32,888 nt of DNA, taken from the NCBI GenBank assembly GCA_934699705.1, contig CAKUXD010000020.1, positions 1-32,888 of the forward strand, written 5' to 3'. The notes under the pieces are model-generated. The model searched no databases, was not told the DNA's origin, and was given only the letters and a program-made list of their open reading frames with translations. Shown one piece after another: positions 15,937 through 23,729 of this stretch (the first letter of the stretch is position 1; the number at the start of each line of letters is the position of its first letter). Made by a program: the position numbers and the translations under genes. Origin of the DNA: an uncultured Candidatus Melainabacteria bacterium (GTDB lineage Bacteria > Cyanobacteriota > Vampirovibrionia > Gastranaerophilales > Gastranaerophilaceae).

Positions 15937-16665
15937 TTATTCCCAGTATTTGTTAATCCATTTAGTAGGTTTAATAAATCTAAAACCGCCTTTACCAAAA
16001 TATCCTTTTCTGGCTTGTGCAGGCGTTGGTTTTCCATGGAAAATAACAATTTTAGCTTCTTCTGGTTCTTTTGGTTCTTTAATCCAGTTCATTGGGAATT
16101 TTTGTAAGCAACAACGCTTAAAGCTAGGTACCCATTCTTCTGGCCAATACTGAAGAACATTTCTTTCGTACATTTCGTATGTTAAAAATGCTTGTTCATT
16201 TTTGAAATGATCTCTGATTGCAGTACCTAAACCATAGAAATGGTCTAACACTTCTGGATATTTTCCGATTTCAAATCTAAATACTGAGGAATTTCCGATG
16301 ATGTCATTTGGAAAATCCCAGTCTTTGATTATTCTGAAATCACCATCAAGTTCAAAAAATGGGTCTAAACTTTGTCTAATAACAATGTCTAGGTCTAAAA
16401 ATAAAGCTGTACCTGTTAAATCAGATAGTTCTTTGTTGAAAACAGTTAATTTTTTCCACATTCTGTCAGGAATACCTTCTTCATTAAGAGGTGGAATTGG
16501 TCTGATTTCTACTCCGTCAACGATGCCTTCGCCGTCATCTGTAAAGCATACAAATCTGTGTGGGATAGAAATATTTTTTTCTACCATTTTATAAAGTCTG
16601 TTTACGTACTCTGGACCGAATTTTTTACCCCATTTCATGCAGATAATGTTTTTATCAAGTGTCAT
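15937..16665 (-). CDS. GT-A-like glycosyltransferase
   Basis: A 242-residue protein with a GT-A look: N-terminal NIICMKWGKKFGPEYVNRLY, then HRFVCFTDD, then the metal-binding DxD in ALFLDLDIVIRQSLDPFF (about residues 88-105), and a later IVIFHGKPTP near the C-terminus. This layout matches GT8/GT25-like proteins of surface glycan clusters. Donor unknown; because GT10 and GT11 need a galactose/GlcNAc-type acceptor, this gene is a candidate for building it, but that is a guess. AAGGAG lies five bases before the ATG. First gene of the minus-strand glycosylation operon; divergent from the polymerase gene. Confidence 0.75.
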   Translation of the reverse strand: MTLDKNIICMKWGKKFGPEYVNRLYKMVEKNISIPHRFVCFTDDGEGIVDGVEIRPIPPLNEEGIPDRMWKKLTVFNKELSDLTGTALFLDLDIVIRQSLDPFFELDGDFRIIKDWDFPNDIIGNSSVFRFEIGKYPEVLDHFYGLGTAIRDHFKNEQAFLTYEMYERNVLQYWPEEWVPSFKRCCLQKFPMNWIKEPKEPEEAKIVIFHGKPTPAQARKGYFGKGGFRFIKPTKWINKYWE

Positions 16666-16706
16666 AATTTCTCCTTTTACTTTCCTTAATTAAGCCATAA
16701 AAAAAC

Positions 16707-16735
16707 TTGTTTGTAAAGGATTGAACTGTTATAAT
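16707..16735 (+). promoter_or_regulatory. Promoter giving a probable leaderless polymerase mRNA
   Basis: TTGTTT at 16707-16712, 17-bp spacer, perfect TATAAT at 16730-16735. The ATG at 16742 is only six bases after the -10 box, which is where transcription should begin. No Shine-Dalgarno sequence stands at normal distance. Confidence 0.6.
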
Positions 16736-16741
16736 GTTTAT

Positions 16742-17896
16742 ATGTCAAAAATATTTGCATTAATTGATTGTGATTCTTTTTTTGTTTCCTGTGAACAAGC
16801 TATGGATAAGAGTTTAAAAGGGAAGCCAGTTTGTGTTACAGGTGGTATCAACGGTTGTGTGGTTTCTCGTTCTAAGGAAGCCAAAAAATTGGGTATTCCA
16901 ATGGGGTATCCTACATTTATGGCACAAAAAGAATTTAAAAATGCAATCTACATTGCAGGTAATCACGAGTTGTATAAGGATTTATCTTCAAAAGTAATGG
17001 CTATTTTAAAAGATTTTAGTCCAAATGTTGAAGTTTGTTCAATTGATGAGGCTTATGTTGATTTTACTGGTCTTTGTAAACTTTATAAATGTAATTATTT
17101 TCAACTTGCAGAAAAGTTAAGAAACAGAATTTTAGAAGAACTTGATTTGCCTGTATCTATTGGGGTTAGCACTACAAAAACTCTTGCAAAATTCGCAAGT
17201 GATTACGCAAAAGGCAAAGGCGGAATTTATTTAATAGGAAAATCAAAATTGAAGAAGATTTTACCAAAAACGCCTATTAACGATATTTGTGGTGTTGGCA
17301 GAAGGTTGAAAGTTGCTTTGAATAAAGAGGGAATTTTAACTTGTAAAGAATTAGTTCAAAAACCTGATGAGTGGTTAAAAAGTAAGTATTCAATTACGAT
17401 GTGTGAATTAAAACACGAACTTTTGGGTGAAAGTGTTTATGAAATAAATACTGAGGTGAAAATTCCGAAATCTATTCAGGAAACATGTTCTTTTGCGCCA
17501 TATACAAACGATATTTTGTTTTTGAAAAATGAAATTAATAAACACATAAAAGATGCGTGTCGAAAAATGAGGAAATATGATGGTAAAACTTCACAAGTAG
17601 GTGTAATGCTTAAAGATAAGGATTTCGTTGTTTATACAGATAAAATGAATATTCCACCGACAGATTCTGAATTGGAAATTTCCAAGTATGTCTTTGAGTT
17701 ATTTGATAAAATTTATAATGAAAATTTAAAATATCGTTCTACTGGTGCTTTTTTGCTTAATCTCAATTGCACAAATACTTATCAGATTGGGCTTTTTGAT
17801 GAAGTAAAAAATGAAAAACTGGAAAAACTTTCAAAATCAATTGATAAAATTGAAAGCAAATTCGGCAAAAACGCTGTAAAAACAGGTTTTATATAA
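16742..17896 (+). CDS. Y-family DNA polymerase (UmuC/DinB-like)
   Basis: A 384-residue translesion polymerase. The first catalytic motif is LIDCDSFFVSCE (Asp9; Phe13/Phe14 in the steric-gate position), the second is CSIDEAYVDF (Asp102, Glu103). NGCVVSRSKEAKKLGIPMG is closer to UmuC than to DinB. The helix-hairpin-helix region is INDICGVGRRLKVAL. Near the C-terminus YQIGLFD is a good beta-clamp binding motif (QxxLF). It is somewhat shorter than UmuC (about 420). A TTG at 16721 could extend it by seven codons, but ATG 16742 gives the normal family N-terminus and the -10 box lies across the extension. The last 8 bp overlap the convergent kinase gene. Confidence 0.9.
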   Translation: MSKIFALIDCDSFFVSCEQAMDKSLKGKPVCVTGGINGCVVSRSKEAKKLGIPMGYPTFMAQKEFKNAIYIAGNHELYKDLSSKVMAILKDFSPNVEVCSIDEAYVDFTGLCKLYKCNYFQLAEKLRNRILEELDLPVSIGVSTTKTLAKFASDYAKGKGGIYLIGKSKLKKILPKTPINDICGVGRRLKVALNKEGILTCKELVQKPDEWLKSKYSITMCELKHELLGESVYEINTEVKIPKSIQETCSFAPYTNDILFLKNEINKHIKDACRKMRKYDGKTSQVGVMLKDKDFVVYTDKMNIPPTDSELEISKYVFELFDKIYNENLKYRSTGAFLLNLNCTNTYQIGLFDEVKNEKLEKLSKSIDKIESKFGKNAVKTGFI

Positions 17897-19184
17897 AGGC
17901 AAAAATTTTATCTTTTAATTTTGATGAATTTTGAGGAATTGTTATGTGTAAATGATATTTATCAAATTTTGGATCTTCGCTTTCAACTATTTGTATTGAA
18001 ATTTTTCCATTAACAAATCTGACTATTTCATACACAAGATGCAGTCCTATACAAGCCCCTACTGGTCTGAATTTTTCTTTTGTAATTACAAAGGTGTCGA
18101 AGATATGAGATAAATCTTCTTCTGTAAATTGTCCTTGATATCCGTAATTATTAATCGTAAAGTTTACATTGTTATCTTCATCAGTATATATCTTATATTG
18201 TATTTCTGTACCATCAGCTGAGAATGTAGTTGAATTAAAGATTGTATTTGTGAAAAGTCTTGAAATCATTCTCTTGTCTGAGTTCATTATTATATTATCC
18301 TGAAGATCGTTAGTTATTATCAGATTTTTAATTAATAACATAGACTGAATTTTTTCAATATGATTTTCTATAATTTCACTCAGATTAAATATTTCAGGTG
18401 CGAAGGAGTGTTTAATCAAGCGATGTCTAAATGTCGAGATATGTGCATTTAACATTTCTTCTGTGAATTTGCAAGAACTGCAAATTTGATTAATAATTAA
18501 AAGCTGGTCTTCATTTAGTTGACCTAAAACACCTGATTTTAGCTGATCTAAGGCTTTATATTGAGCTAAAACTGGAGTTTTAATATCGTGTGCAAGAGCT
18601 TCAATATACAACTCTTTACCTTTTTTTGCTAAAACTTCTTCGGTAATTTTTACACAAATTGTAGATATCCCGAAAACCTTATTATCGCTATCTAATAAAG
18701 GTGATTTAATAACGTGAAAATCTTCAGTTTTATCATTTAGAGAGATTTCAATATTATATTCTTGAGTTTTTTTTGTAGTTATTGCAAGATTTTCATAATG
18801 TTCAATTTTAGCTTTTTCTTCTCCTGTAAAAAAATAATCAAGTGTTTTTCCAATAATATCTTCTTCTGGCATATTAAAATATTTACACATAGCTTCGTTA
18901 CCACCTGTAAATTTACCATTTAAGTCCTTGTAGTAAATAAGATTAGGAGAATTTTCGATTACATTACGAAGTATATTATCTGTGTCTTTTCTATCAATAA
19001 TACTTATAGGTTTACGATAACAAATGTTTAGCAATATTAATAATGAAAAAATGCAAAGCACAAAAACAACGTCTGTTAGTATTGCACTAGCAAAACTGTA
19101 TTTATACACGTTATAGCATAATGCGACTAGTATAACTACACATAAAACTATATTTATAGCCCTAATTTGAATCTTACTTATCAT
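17889..19184 (-). CDS. PAS-containing membrane histidine kinase
   Basis: A 431-residue sensor kinase. Two hydrophobic segments (about 10-25 and 34-54) form the membrane part with almost no periplasmic loop, so the signal is probably sensed in the membrane or by the PAS domain (about 72-185; ENSPNLIYYKDLNGKFTGGNEAMCKYFNMPEEDIIG, in part). The H-box is ALAHDIKTP with His199. The ATP-binding domain has the N-box FTNTIFNS (Asn313, Asn317) and a G2-like GACIGL, but the usual DNGxGI G1 box is replaced by NNYGYQG, so ATP binding may be altered. The cognate regulator is the response regulator just upstream on the same strand. Confidence 0.87.
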   Translation of the reverse strand: MISKIQIRAINIVLCVVILVALCYNVYKYSFASAILTDVVFVLCIFSLLILLNICYRKPISIIDRKDTDNILRNVIENSPNLIYYKDLNGKFTGGNEAMCKYFNMPEEDIIGKTLDYFFTGEEKAKIEHYENLAITTKKTQEYNIEISLNDKTEDFHVIKSPLLDSDNKVFGISTICVKITEEVLAKKGKELYIEALAHDIKTPVLAQYKALDQLKSGVLGQLNEDQLLIINQICSSCKFTEEMLNAHISTFRHRLIKHSFAPEIFNLSEIIENHIEKIQSMLLIKNLIITNDLQDNIIMNSDKRMISRLFTNTIFNSTTFSADGTEIQYKIYTDEDNNVNFTINNYGYQGQFTEEDLSHIFDTFVITKEKFRPVGACIGLHLVYEIVRFVNGKISIQIVESEDPKFDKYHLHITIPQNSSKLKDKIFAFI

Positions 19185-19224
19185 CTTTATGTACCCATAA
19201 TTAGATTAACATAATAAACCGTCA

Positions 19225-19237
19225 TGTATATTATACA
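19225..19237 (-). promoter_or_regulatory. Palindrome over a -10 box before the kinase gene
   Basis: TGTATA-T-TATACA is a perfect inverted repeat with a one-base centre. On the minus strand it contains TATAAT (19235-19230), 45 bases upstream of the kinase ATG. It may be a separate kinase promoter with an operator over its -10 region; no convincing -35 box is seen. Confidence 0.4.
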
Positions 19238-19265
19238 AATGGGTAATATTTTTTTGATTTAAATG

Positions 19266-19931
19266 CTAAACAAGATTTAATTGCAATGCTTTTACAACCG
19301 CTTGAACTCTATCTGTTACTTCAAGTTTTGCTATAATGTTCCCAACATGTGCTTTTGCTGTGTTTATTGATACAAATAAAGCATCTGCAATTTCAGGATT
19401 AGTTTTGCCCTCTATAAGAAGTTTTAAAACTTCAATCTCACGCGAGGTTAGTTGAAAATCTTTTGCTTTATTGTCATATAAATTGTCAAAATCTGTTGAA
19501 TTTGGTTTTGGAATATTTTGTAATGGCACGTGCGCAATTTTTTCATCAAACCAATATGCACCATAGTGAACTGCTTTTAAGATTGTTGAAAATTTTTCCA
19601 ACGGAGTATCTTTTAATAAATAACCTTTTGCTCCGCAGGAGATACTTGCTAAAATTTCTTCTTCGGATTCGTGTGAAGTTAAAATTATACATTTTGTCGA
19701 CGGGTAGTTTTCTTTGAAAAATTTTGTAGCTTCAATCCCGTTCATTTTTGGTAAACCTAAATCTACAAGAATTATGTCTGATTGTTTTTGTTTCATAGCA
19801 TCAATACATTCTTCTGCCGTTGCAAAATTTCCAAGAATTTCAAATCCTTCAGCTCTTTCAAAATATTTAACATAAGAAATTCTTGTTAATAAATAATCTT
19901 CAATAATATATAATTTTATTTTTTCGCTCAC
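19266..19931 (-). CDS. NarL/FixJ-type response regulator
   Basis: A 221-residue regulator. The receiver domain (1-125) has the acidic pocket Glu11/Asp12, the phosphoacceptor Asp57 in IILVDLGLPKMNG, the Thr/Ser switch in CIILTSHE and Lys in GYLLKDTP. The C-terminal LuxR-type helix-turn-helix is complete: LTSREIEVLKLLIEGKTNPEIADALFVS followed by NTAKAHVGNIIAKLEVTDR, in two parts. GTG is the start codon, with AAGAGG five to ten bases upstream; the family N-terminus begins right there. It precedes the kinase gene by 81 bp and the pair probably forms one two-component system, with targets unknown. Confidence 0.93.
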   Translation of the reverse strand: MSEKIKLYIIEDYLLTRISYVKYFERAEGFEILGNFATAEECIDAMKQKQSDIILVDLGLPKMNGIEATKFFKENYPSTKCIILTSHESEEEILASISCGAKGYLLKDTPLEKFSTILKAVHYGAYWFDEKIAHVPLQNIPKPNSTDFDNLYDNKAKDFQLTSREIEVLKLLIEGKTNPEIADALFVSINTAKAHVGNIIAKLEVTDRVQAVVKALQLNLV

Positions 19932-19953
19932 TTAAACCTCTTTTTAATATAAT

Positions 19954-19982
19954 AAAATAGCGTGTATTTTTTGTTTTGTCAA
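19954..19982 (-). promoter_or_regulatory. Promoter of the response-regulator gene
   Basis: On the minus strand: TTGACA (19982-19977), 17-bp spacer, TATTTT (19959-19954). Expected start near 19947, giving a 16-base leader that contains AAGAGG. The -35 box lies immediately after the DUF486 gene stop. Confidence 0.65.
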
Positions 19983-19987
19983 TAATA

Positions 19988-20335
19988 TTACCATTTTTTA
20001 AAAATAAAAAATACGGCAAAAATTATAAAGATAAATCCAACTAAATAATTCCATCTAAATTCTTCTTTTAAGTAAAGAACAGAAAATACAGAAAATACAA
20101 CTAACGTAATTACTTCTTGTATTGTTTTTAATTGTGCAGCTGAGTAATATTCTGCTCCAATTCTGTTTGCTGGAACTTGAAAACAGTATTCAAAAAAAGC
20201 AATTCCCCAACTTACAAGAATTACAATCCACAAAGTGGTGCTTTTAAATCGAAGATGCCCATACCAGGCAAATGTCATAAAAATATTTGATATCGTAAGC
20301 ATTATAATTGGTAAAAATTGACGTAAACTAAGCAT
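19988..20335 (-). CDS. DUF486 (DMT-superfamily-like) membrane protein
   Basis: A 115-residue integral membrane protein with four predicted helices (about 8-24, 34-51, 70-86, 95-112). FMTFAWYGHLRF near residue 18, AFFEYCFQVPANRIG (45-59) and YYSAAQLKTIQEVITLVVFS (63-82) are the signature of the DUF486 family. Related to small drug/metabolite transporters, but the substrate is unknown. The ATG overlaps the end of rsmG by 8 bp, so it is translated from the rsmG transcript. Confidence 0.9.
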   Translation of the reverse strand: MLSLRQFLPIIMLTISNIFMTFAWYGHLRFKSTTLWIVILVSWGIAFFEYCFQVPANRIGAEYYSAAQLKTIQEVITLVVFSVFSVLYLKEEFRWNYLVGFIFIIFAVFFIFKKW

Positions 20336-20924
20336 GTGTAATAATTATCAAATTCCTTTCAAAAATTTCTTCCAGTGGTAATTTATATTCTAAAATATCA
20401 ATAACTTTAGCTTTATATTTTTTTAGTGTTTGAGTTGCTTCCTGAATTTCTTGTTCTGCCAGTTTTGATTTGTAAACTATTAAATAGCCCTTTTTATTTA
20501 AAAGTGGTAGGGCATATTTTATTATTAAATCTAGTTTGGCAACTGCTCGACTTGTGATTAAATCAAATTTTTTGTCTTTAATGTTTTCAACTCTGTCGCA
20601 AATTGTTGAAAAGTTATTTAAGTTCAAATCCTTTGCTATGTCAGAGATTGCATTAATTTTTTTGTTAATGCTGTCTATACCTGTAACTTGAAGGGTTGGA
20701 TATTCTATTGCAATTGGTAAAGCGGGAAATCCTCCACCAGTACCAATATCTAATAAGGTTTTAAAATCTGTACCATATTTGTCAAAAAATAATTTTATAG
20801 AAAGTGAGTCAAAGATATGTTTTTCTTCAAGCATTTTTTCGTCATTTTTAGAAATTAAATTTAAAACGCTATTTTTTGCTAAAAAAAGTTCTTTATACTT
20901 ATTGAAGGTTTGAGTGTTCTGCAT
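20328..20924 (-). CDS. rsmG: 16S rRNA (guanine-N7) methyltransferase RsmG
   Basis: A 198-residue methyltransferase that modifies G527 of 16S rRNA. The N-terminal KHIFDSLSI motif, the SAM-binding loop LLDIGTGGGFPALPIAI, TGIDSINKKINAI and the GidB-specific ITSRAVAKLDLIIKYALPLL are all present. Length is typical. The ATG lies inside the end of the ATPase-TPR gene (26-bp overlap), indicating translational coupling. Unlike many bacteria, where it lies with gidA or parA near the origin, here it sits between an ATPase-TPR gene and DUF486. Confidence 0.93.
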   Translation of the reverse strand: MQNTQTFNKYKELFLAKNSVLNLISKNDEKMLEEKHIFDSLSIKLFFDKYGTDFKTLLDIGTGGGFPALPIAIEYPTLQVTGIDSINKKINAISDIAKDLNLNNFSTICDRVENIKDKKFDLITSRAVAKLDLIIKYALPLLNKKGYLIVYKSKLAEQEIQEATQTLKKYKAKVIDILEYKLPLEEIFERNLIIITHA

Positions 20925-23505
20925 TTTTAAACTCTGTTTCTATTTTGTTATATGTTTCTTGCCCTATTCTAAATTTAATATCATCTATACGCATTTGAAT
21001 TTTGTTTAAGTTATCTTTGCTGAAATCGTTTTGAGCAATACGATATGCGAAGAAGTATTCTTTTAACGCGTCTTCGTTTTTCTTTTGTGAGTAGTAGAAA
21101 TCACCAGTCGCAAGTGCAGCAGATGCCATATAGAAGGTATCATTTAATTTATTCGCACATTCTTTTGCTTTATTTAAGTATTCAATAGCCTTATCTGGAT
21201 AATTCTTTTGTGCCATTTGAGCTAATTTTGTTGCAGAAAAATACATTCCGTCATAGTTATTATTTTTTGCGTCTAACTCGTAGGCTTTAACAAAACATTT
21301 TACAGCGTAAGCTTTGTCATTTCTTTCTAAATGCAAGGTTGCAATGTTAGAATATGCTGCAGATAGATATTTGTTTAAGTTGTCATCGTCGCTTAAATTT
21401 ATACATTTTGTATAGTATTCAAGCGCCTCTTGAGTATTACCCTTGTCATCAGCAATAAGTGCGTATTTAAAATACAATTCTGATAAAGTTTCTGTATCCA
21501 TAGCTGGGTTTGAAATTTGTATAGCTTTTTTGTAATATTCATAAGCACTATTGATGTTTGAAAGACTGTCTTCGATGTTGGCTAATGCTATGTATGCTTT
21601 TGTCGTTAAAACTTCTGGCATGTCGTCAGAGTTAATAATTTCAATTAAATAATTTTTAGCTTTATCTGGTTTATATGTTTCAAAATAAACGTTTGCAATA
21701 TTTAGTTTTATATAATTTTCTTTAGCTTTTTCAAAAGTTTGTTCGTAAAAATCTCTGGCAAGTTCGTAGTATTTGATTGAATTATCCCAATCTGACATTT
21801 TTTGATGAGCGTAACCAAGTTTTGTATAAATTATCGGCAAATGGTTGTAGTATTCGTTATCATCTTTGTATGTTAACGCAGTTTGATAAAGCTCAATCAT
21901 TTTTGGATAATTATATTGCGCTTCTTGTTCTTTTGCTAAATTTAAAATGTTTTCTAAAGTTAATTTTACTTCTTCAGGAGTTGTTTGTTCTGTGGAAGCT
22001 TCTGGTGTTGAATGAACTTCGTTTATGTTGATATTAATGTTTTGTTTTTCGTGTGCTTTTTGAATACTTGCAACGCTATCTGCCAACATTTCCATTTCTT
22101 GAGGTGTTAGCTTGAAAGGCAAGTCTTTTACGTTAAATCCAAGTTTGTTTAAATCAACATCAACATTAACGTTTACATTTTGCGGTACAGGAACTTCTTT
22201 ATTTTCATTTGATGCTATCCAATGACCTTGCTTTTCGGCAGGTTTTTGTTCAGCTTTTTGTGTTTGTTGTGGAGCTTGTTGAATCTGAGATTTTACATCT
22301 AAACCCTTTTCTTTTGTGTAACTTGCATATCCAATAGTATTTTGTGTAATATCAGAAGGGTTTATTTTTTTCGGTAAAAATAAACTGTGATATTCAATTT
22401 CTTTTCTCATTGTTTGTCGAGAAAGCAATATAGTTCTTTCGAGTGGTTTTAAAGGTAGTTGAGCTTCATAAATATCAATAATATTTTGGTGAATTTTTAG
22501 CGCAACATTTTGCGGTATGGTTACGTCAATTTGCTCTTTAAAATAATCTTGAACATATATTTGATTGTTTTCTTTAGTTAAAATTTTATTTTCAAGTAAA
22601 ACGTTAATGGTTTCTTCATTATAAAGGTTTAATTGTTTTAAAAGAAGTATGCTCATTCCATGTCTGCATAGGCATAACATCCAAAAAAATCTCACTGCAA
22701 TAGCTGGAATTAGGTCAATAGACTCTTTTTCTAGGTATTCATAGTAATTCATGAAACTTTTTTTGAAATTTTCTAAAAATTCTTCTGGTGTTAATTTCTT
22801 GACTTCCATTATTTTCAAGGATAATTCAAGGAAAAAATGATACCCTCTTGTGTATTTGTATAAATCGTCAAGCACTTTTTGAGTATATTTGATTTTTTTT
22901 GTTTTTAATTGTTTTTCGAAAAGATGCTTTTCTAATGTATTTGTTGTAATTCTATCTAATGGATAATTTTCAGGGAAGAACGAGGCTTTGAAGGTTCTTC
23001 CTATAAGAATAGTTTTAACTTTTTGAAATTTTACTAAATGTAGTATAAAATCAACAACTTCCTTCTTATTTTCTTCTGTTAGGGCTTCAAAAGAATCCAG
23101 TACAATCAAAATAGGTTTTTCAATAGTAGAAAAATAAGAGTGTATTTTTTGATTGAAGTTTTCTGATTTGATTTTTGGTGTATTAATAATTTTTTGAGTT
23201 TCTAACTTTTTAAATTCTTCAAAAAAAGTTAAGAAAATATCATCTAAAATGGTTGTTTCAAAACAATTATATTTTAAAACAATAGTTTCATTTGATAAAA
23301 AGTTTGTAGAATAATTTATAAGTTGAACTTTACCCGTACCTAAGAAACCATTAACAAAAAGAATAGGACGTTCATTTTTGTAAAATTCATATATATCTTC
23401 AAGTTGTTGGGCATTATTTTCAATCAAAATAGGATCTATCATCTCATTGTTTTGAGTTAATAAATCTTTTTTATCAAGATAGAAATTTAAAAACTTATAT
23501 TGCAT
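20899..23505 (-). CDS. P-loop ATPase-TPR protein (STAND-like)
   Basis: An 868-residue soluble protein. Residues 45-330 form a P-loop NTPase of STAND/AAA type: Walker A GFLGTGK (53-59, followed by Val rather than Thr/Ser), Walker B PILIVLDSFE (131-140) and an arginine-bearing strand KTILIGRTF (164-172). Residues 425-510 are low-complexity linker with alternating NVNVNVDVD and NINININ. Residues 510-855 are about eight TPR units (DWDNSIKYYELARDFY, AYEYYKKAIQIS, ALEYYTKCINLS). Such proteins usually act as signal-responsive switches or scaffolds. The start codon has no ribosome site; the -10 box lies six bases before it. rsmG and DUF486 follow with overlaps. Confidence 0.8.
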   Translation of the reverse strand: MQYKFLNFYLDKKDLLTQNNEMIDPILIENNAQQLEDIYEFYKNERPILFVNGFLGTGKVQLINYSTNFLSNETIVLKYNCFETTILDDIFLTFFEEFKKLETQKIINTPKIKSENFNQKIHSYFSTIEKPILIVLDSFEALTEENKKEVVDFILHLVKFQKVKTILIGRTFKASFFPENYPLDRITTNTLEKHLFEKQLKTKKIKYTQKVLDDLYKYTRGYHFFLELSLKIMEVKKLTPEEFLENFKKSFMNYYEYLEKESIDLIPAIAVRFFWMLCLCRHGMSILLLKQLNLYNEETINVLLENKILTKENNQIYVQDYFKEQIDVTIPQNVALKIHQNIIDIYEAQLPLKPLERTILLSRQTMRKEIEYHSLFLPKKINPSDITQNTIGYASYTKEKGLDVKSQIQQAPQQTQKAEQKPAEKQGHWIASNENKEVPVPQNVNVNVDVDLNKLGFNVKDLPFKLTPQEMEMLADSVASIQKAHEKQNINININEVHSTPEASTEQTTPEEVKLTLENILNLAKEQEAQYNYPKMIELYQTALTYKDDNEYYNHLPIIYTKLGYAHQKMSDWDNSIKYYELARDFYEQTFEKAKENYIKLNIANVYFETYKPDKAKNYLIEIINSDDMPEVLTTKAYIALANIEDSLSNINSAYEYYKKAIQISNPAMDTETLSELYFKYALIADDKGNTQEALEYYTKCINLSDDDNLNKYLSAAYSNIATLHLERNDKAYAVKCFVKAYELDAKNNNYDGMYFSATKLAQMAQKNYPDKAIEYLNKAKECANKLNDTFYMASAALATGDFYYSQKKNEDALKEYFFAYRIAQNDFSKDNLNKIQMRIDDIKFRIGQETYNKIETEFKNAEHSNLQ

Positions 23506-23511
23506 ACGGAT

Positions 23512-23540
23512 ATATTAAACGATTTTAACTTTTTTTGCAA
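23512..23540 (-). promoter_or_regulatory. Promoter giving a probable leaderless ATPase-TPR mRNA
   Basis: On the minus strand: TTGCAA (23540-23535), 17-bp spacer, TAATAT (23517-23512), then ATCCGT and the ATG at 23505. Six bases separate the -10 box from the start codon, and no Shine-Dalgarno sequence is seen. Confidence 0.6.
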
Positions 23541-23556
23541 ATAGTAAACTAAAAAA

Positions 23557-23585
23557 TTGCAAAATTTGCATGTTAATAATATTAT
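23557..23585 (+). promoter_or_regulatory. Promoter of the envelope operon
   Basis: TTGCAA (23557-23562), 17-bp spacer, TATTAT (23580-23585). Expected start near 23592, giving a leader of about 17 bases with AAAGGGG before the ATG at 23609. It mirrors the divergent TTGCAA promoter on the other strand. Confidence 0.6.
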
Positions 23586-23608
23586 ATTAATAAACAAAGG
23601 GGAATAAA

Positions 23609-23713
23609 ATGGAATTTTTTAGACGTCATCAAAAAATAATTATTGGTATCATAGCTGTAACTTTTATTGCATGGACAGTTGGCTTGTTGATGTTACCTTT
23701 GGTGTTGCACTAG
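23609..23713 (+). CDS. 34-residue single-helix membrane protein
   Basis: A short gene, MEFFRRHQKIIIGIIAVTFI onward, ending ...LPLVLH. It has an ideal ribosome site (AAAGGGG, six bases before ATG) and a near-consensus promoter, and its stop is 16 bases before the M23 gene. Residues 9-30 form one transmembrane helix after a basic N-terminus (FRRHQK), so the C-terminus should face the periplasm. The FFRRHQK-hydrophobic pattern recalls the membrane anchor at the N-terminus of PpiD/SurA-type chaperones, but no chaperone domain follows. Function unknown; likely an envelope peptide expressed with the M23 and LptD-like genes. Confidence 0.65.
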   Translation: MEFFRRHQKIIIGIIAVTFIAWTVGLLMLPLVLH

Positions 23714-23729
23714 TTTTAAGGTAAAATTT

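Noticed and set aside
16700..16745. SOS (LexA) box before the Y-family polymerase
   Set aside because: No match to the known cyanobacterial or Gram-positive LexA consensus could be found in the divergent gap.
22020..22180. NVNVNVDVD and NINININ coding stretches as a DNA tandem repeat or phase-variable tract
   Set aside because: The DNA below them is not an exact short repeat, so slippage is unlikely; they look like a protein linker.
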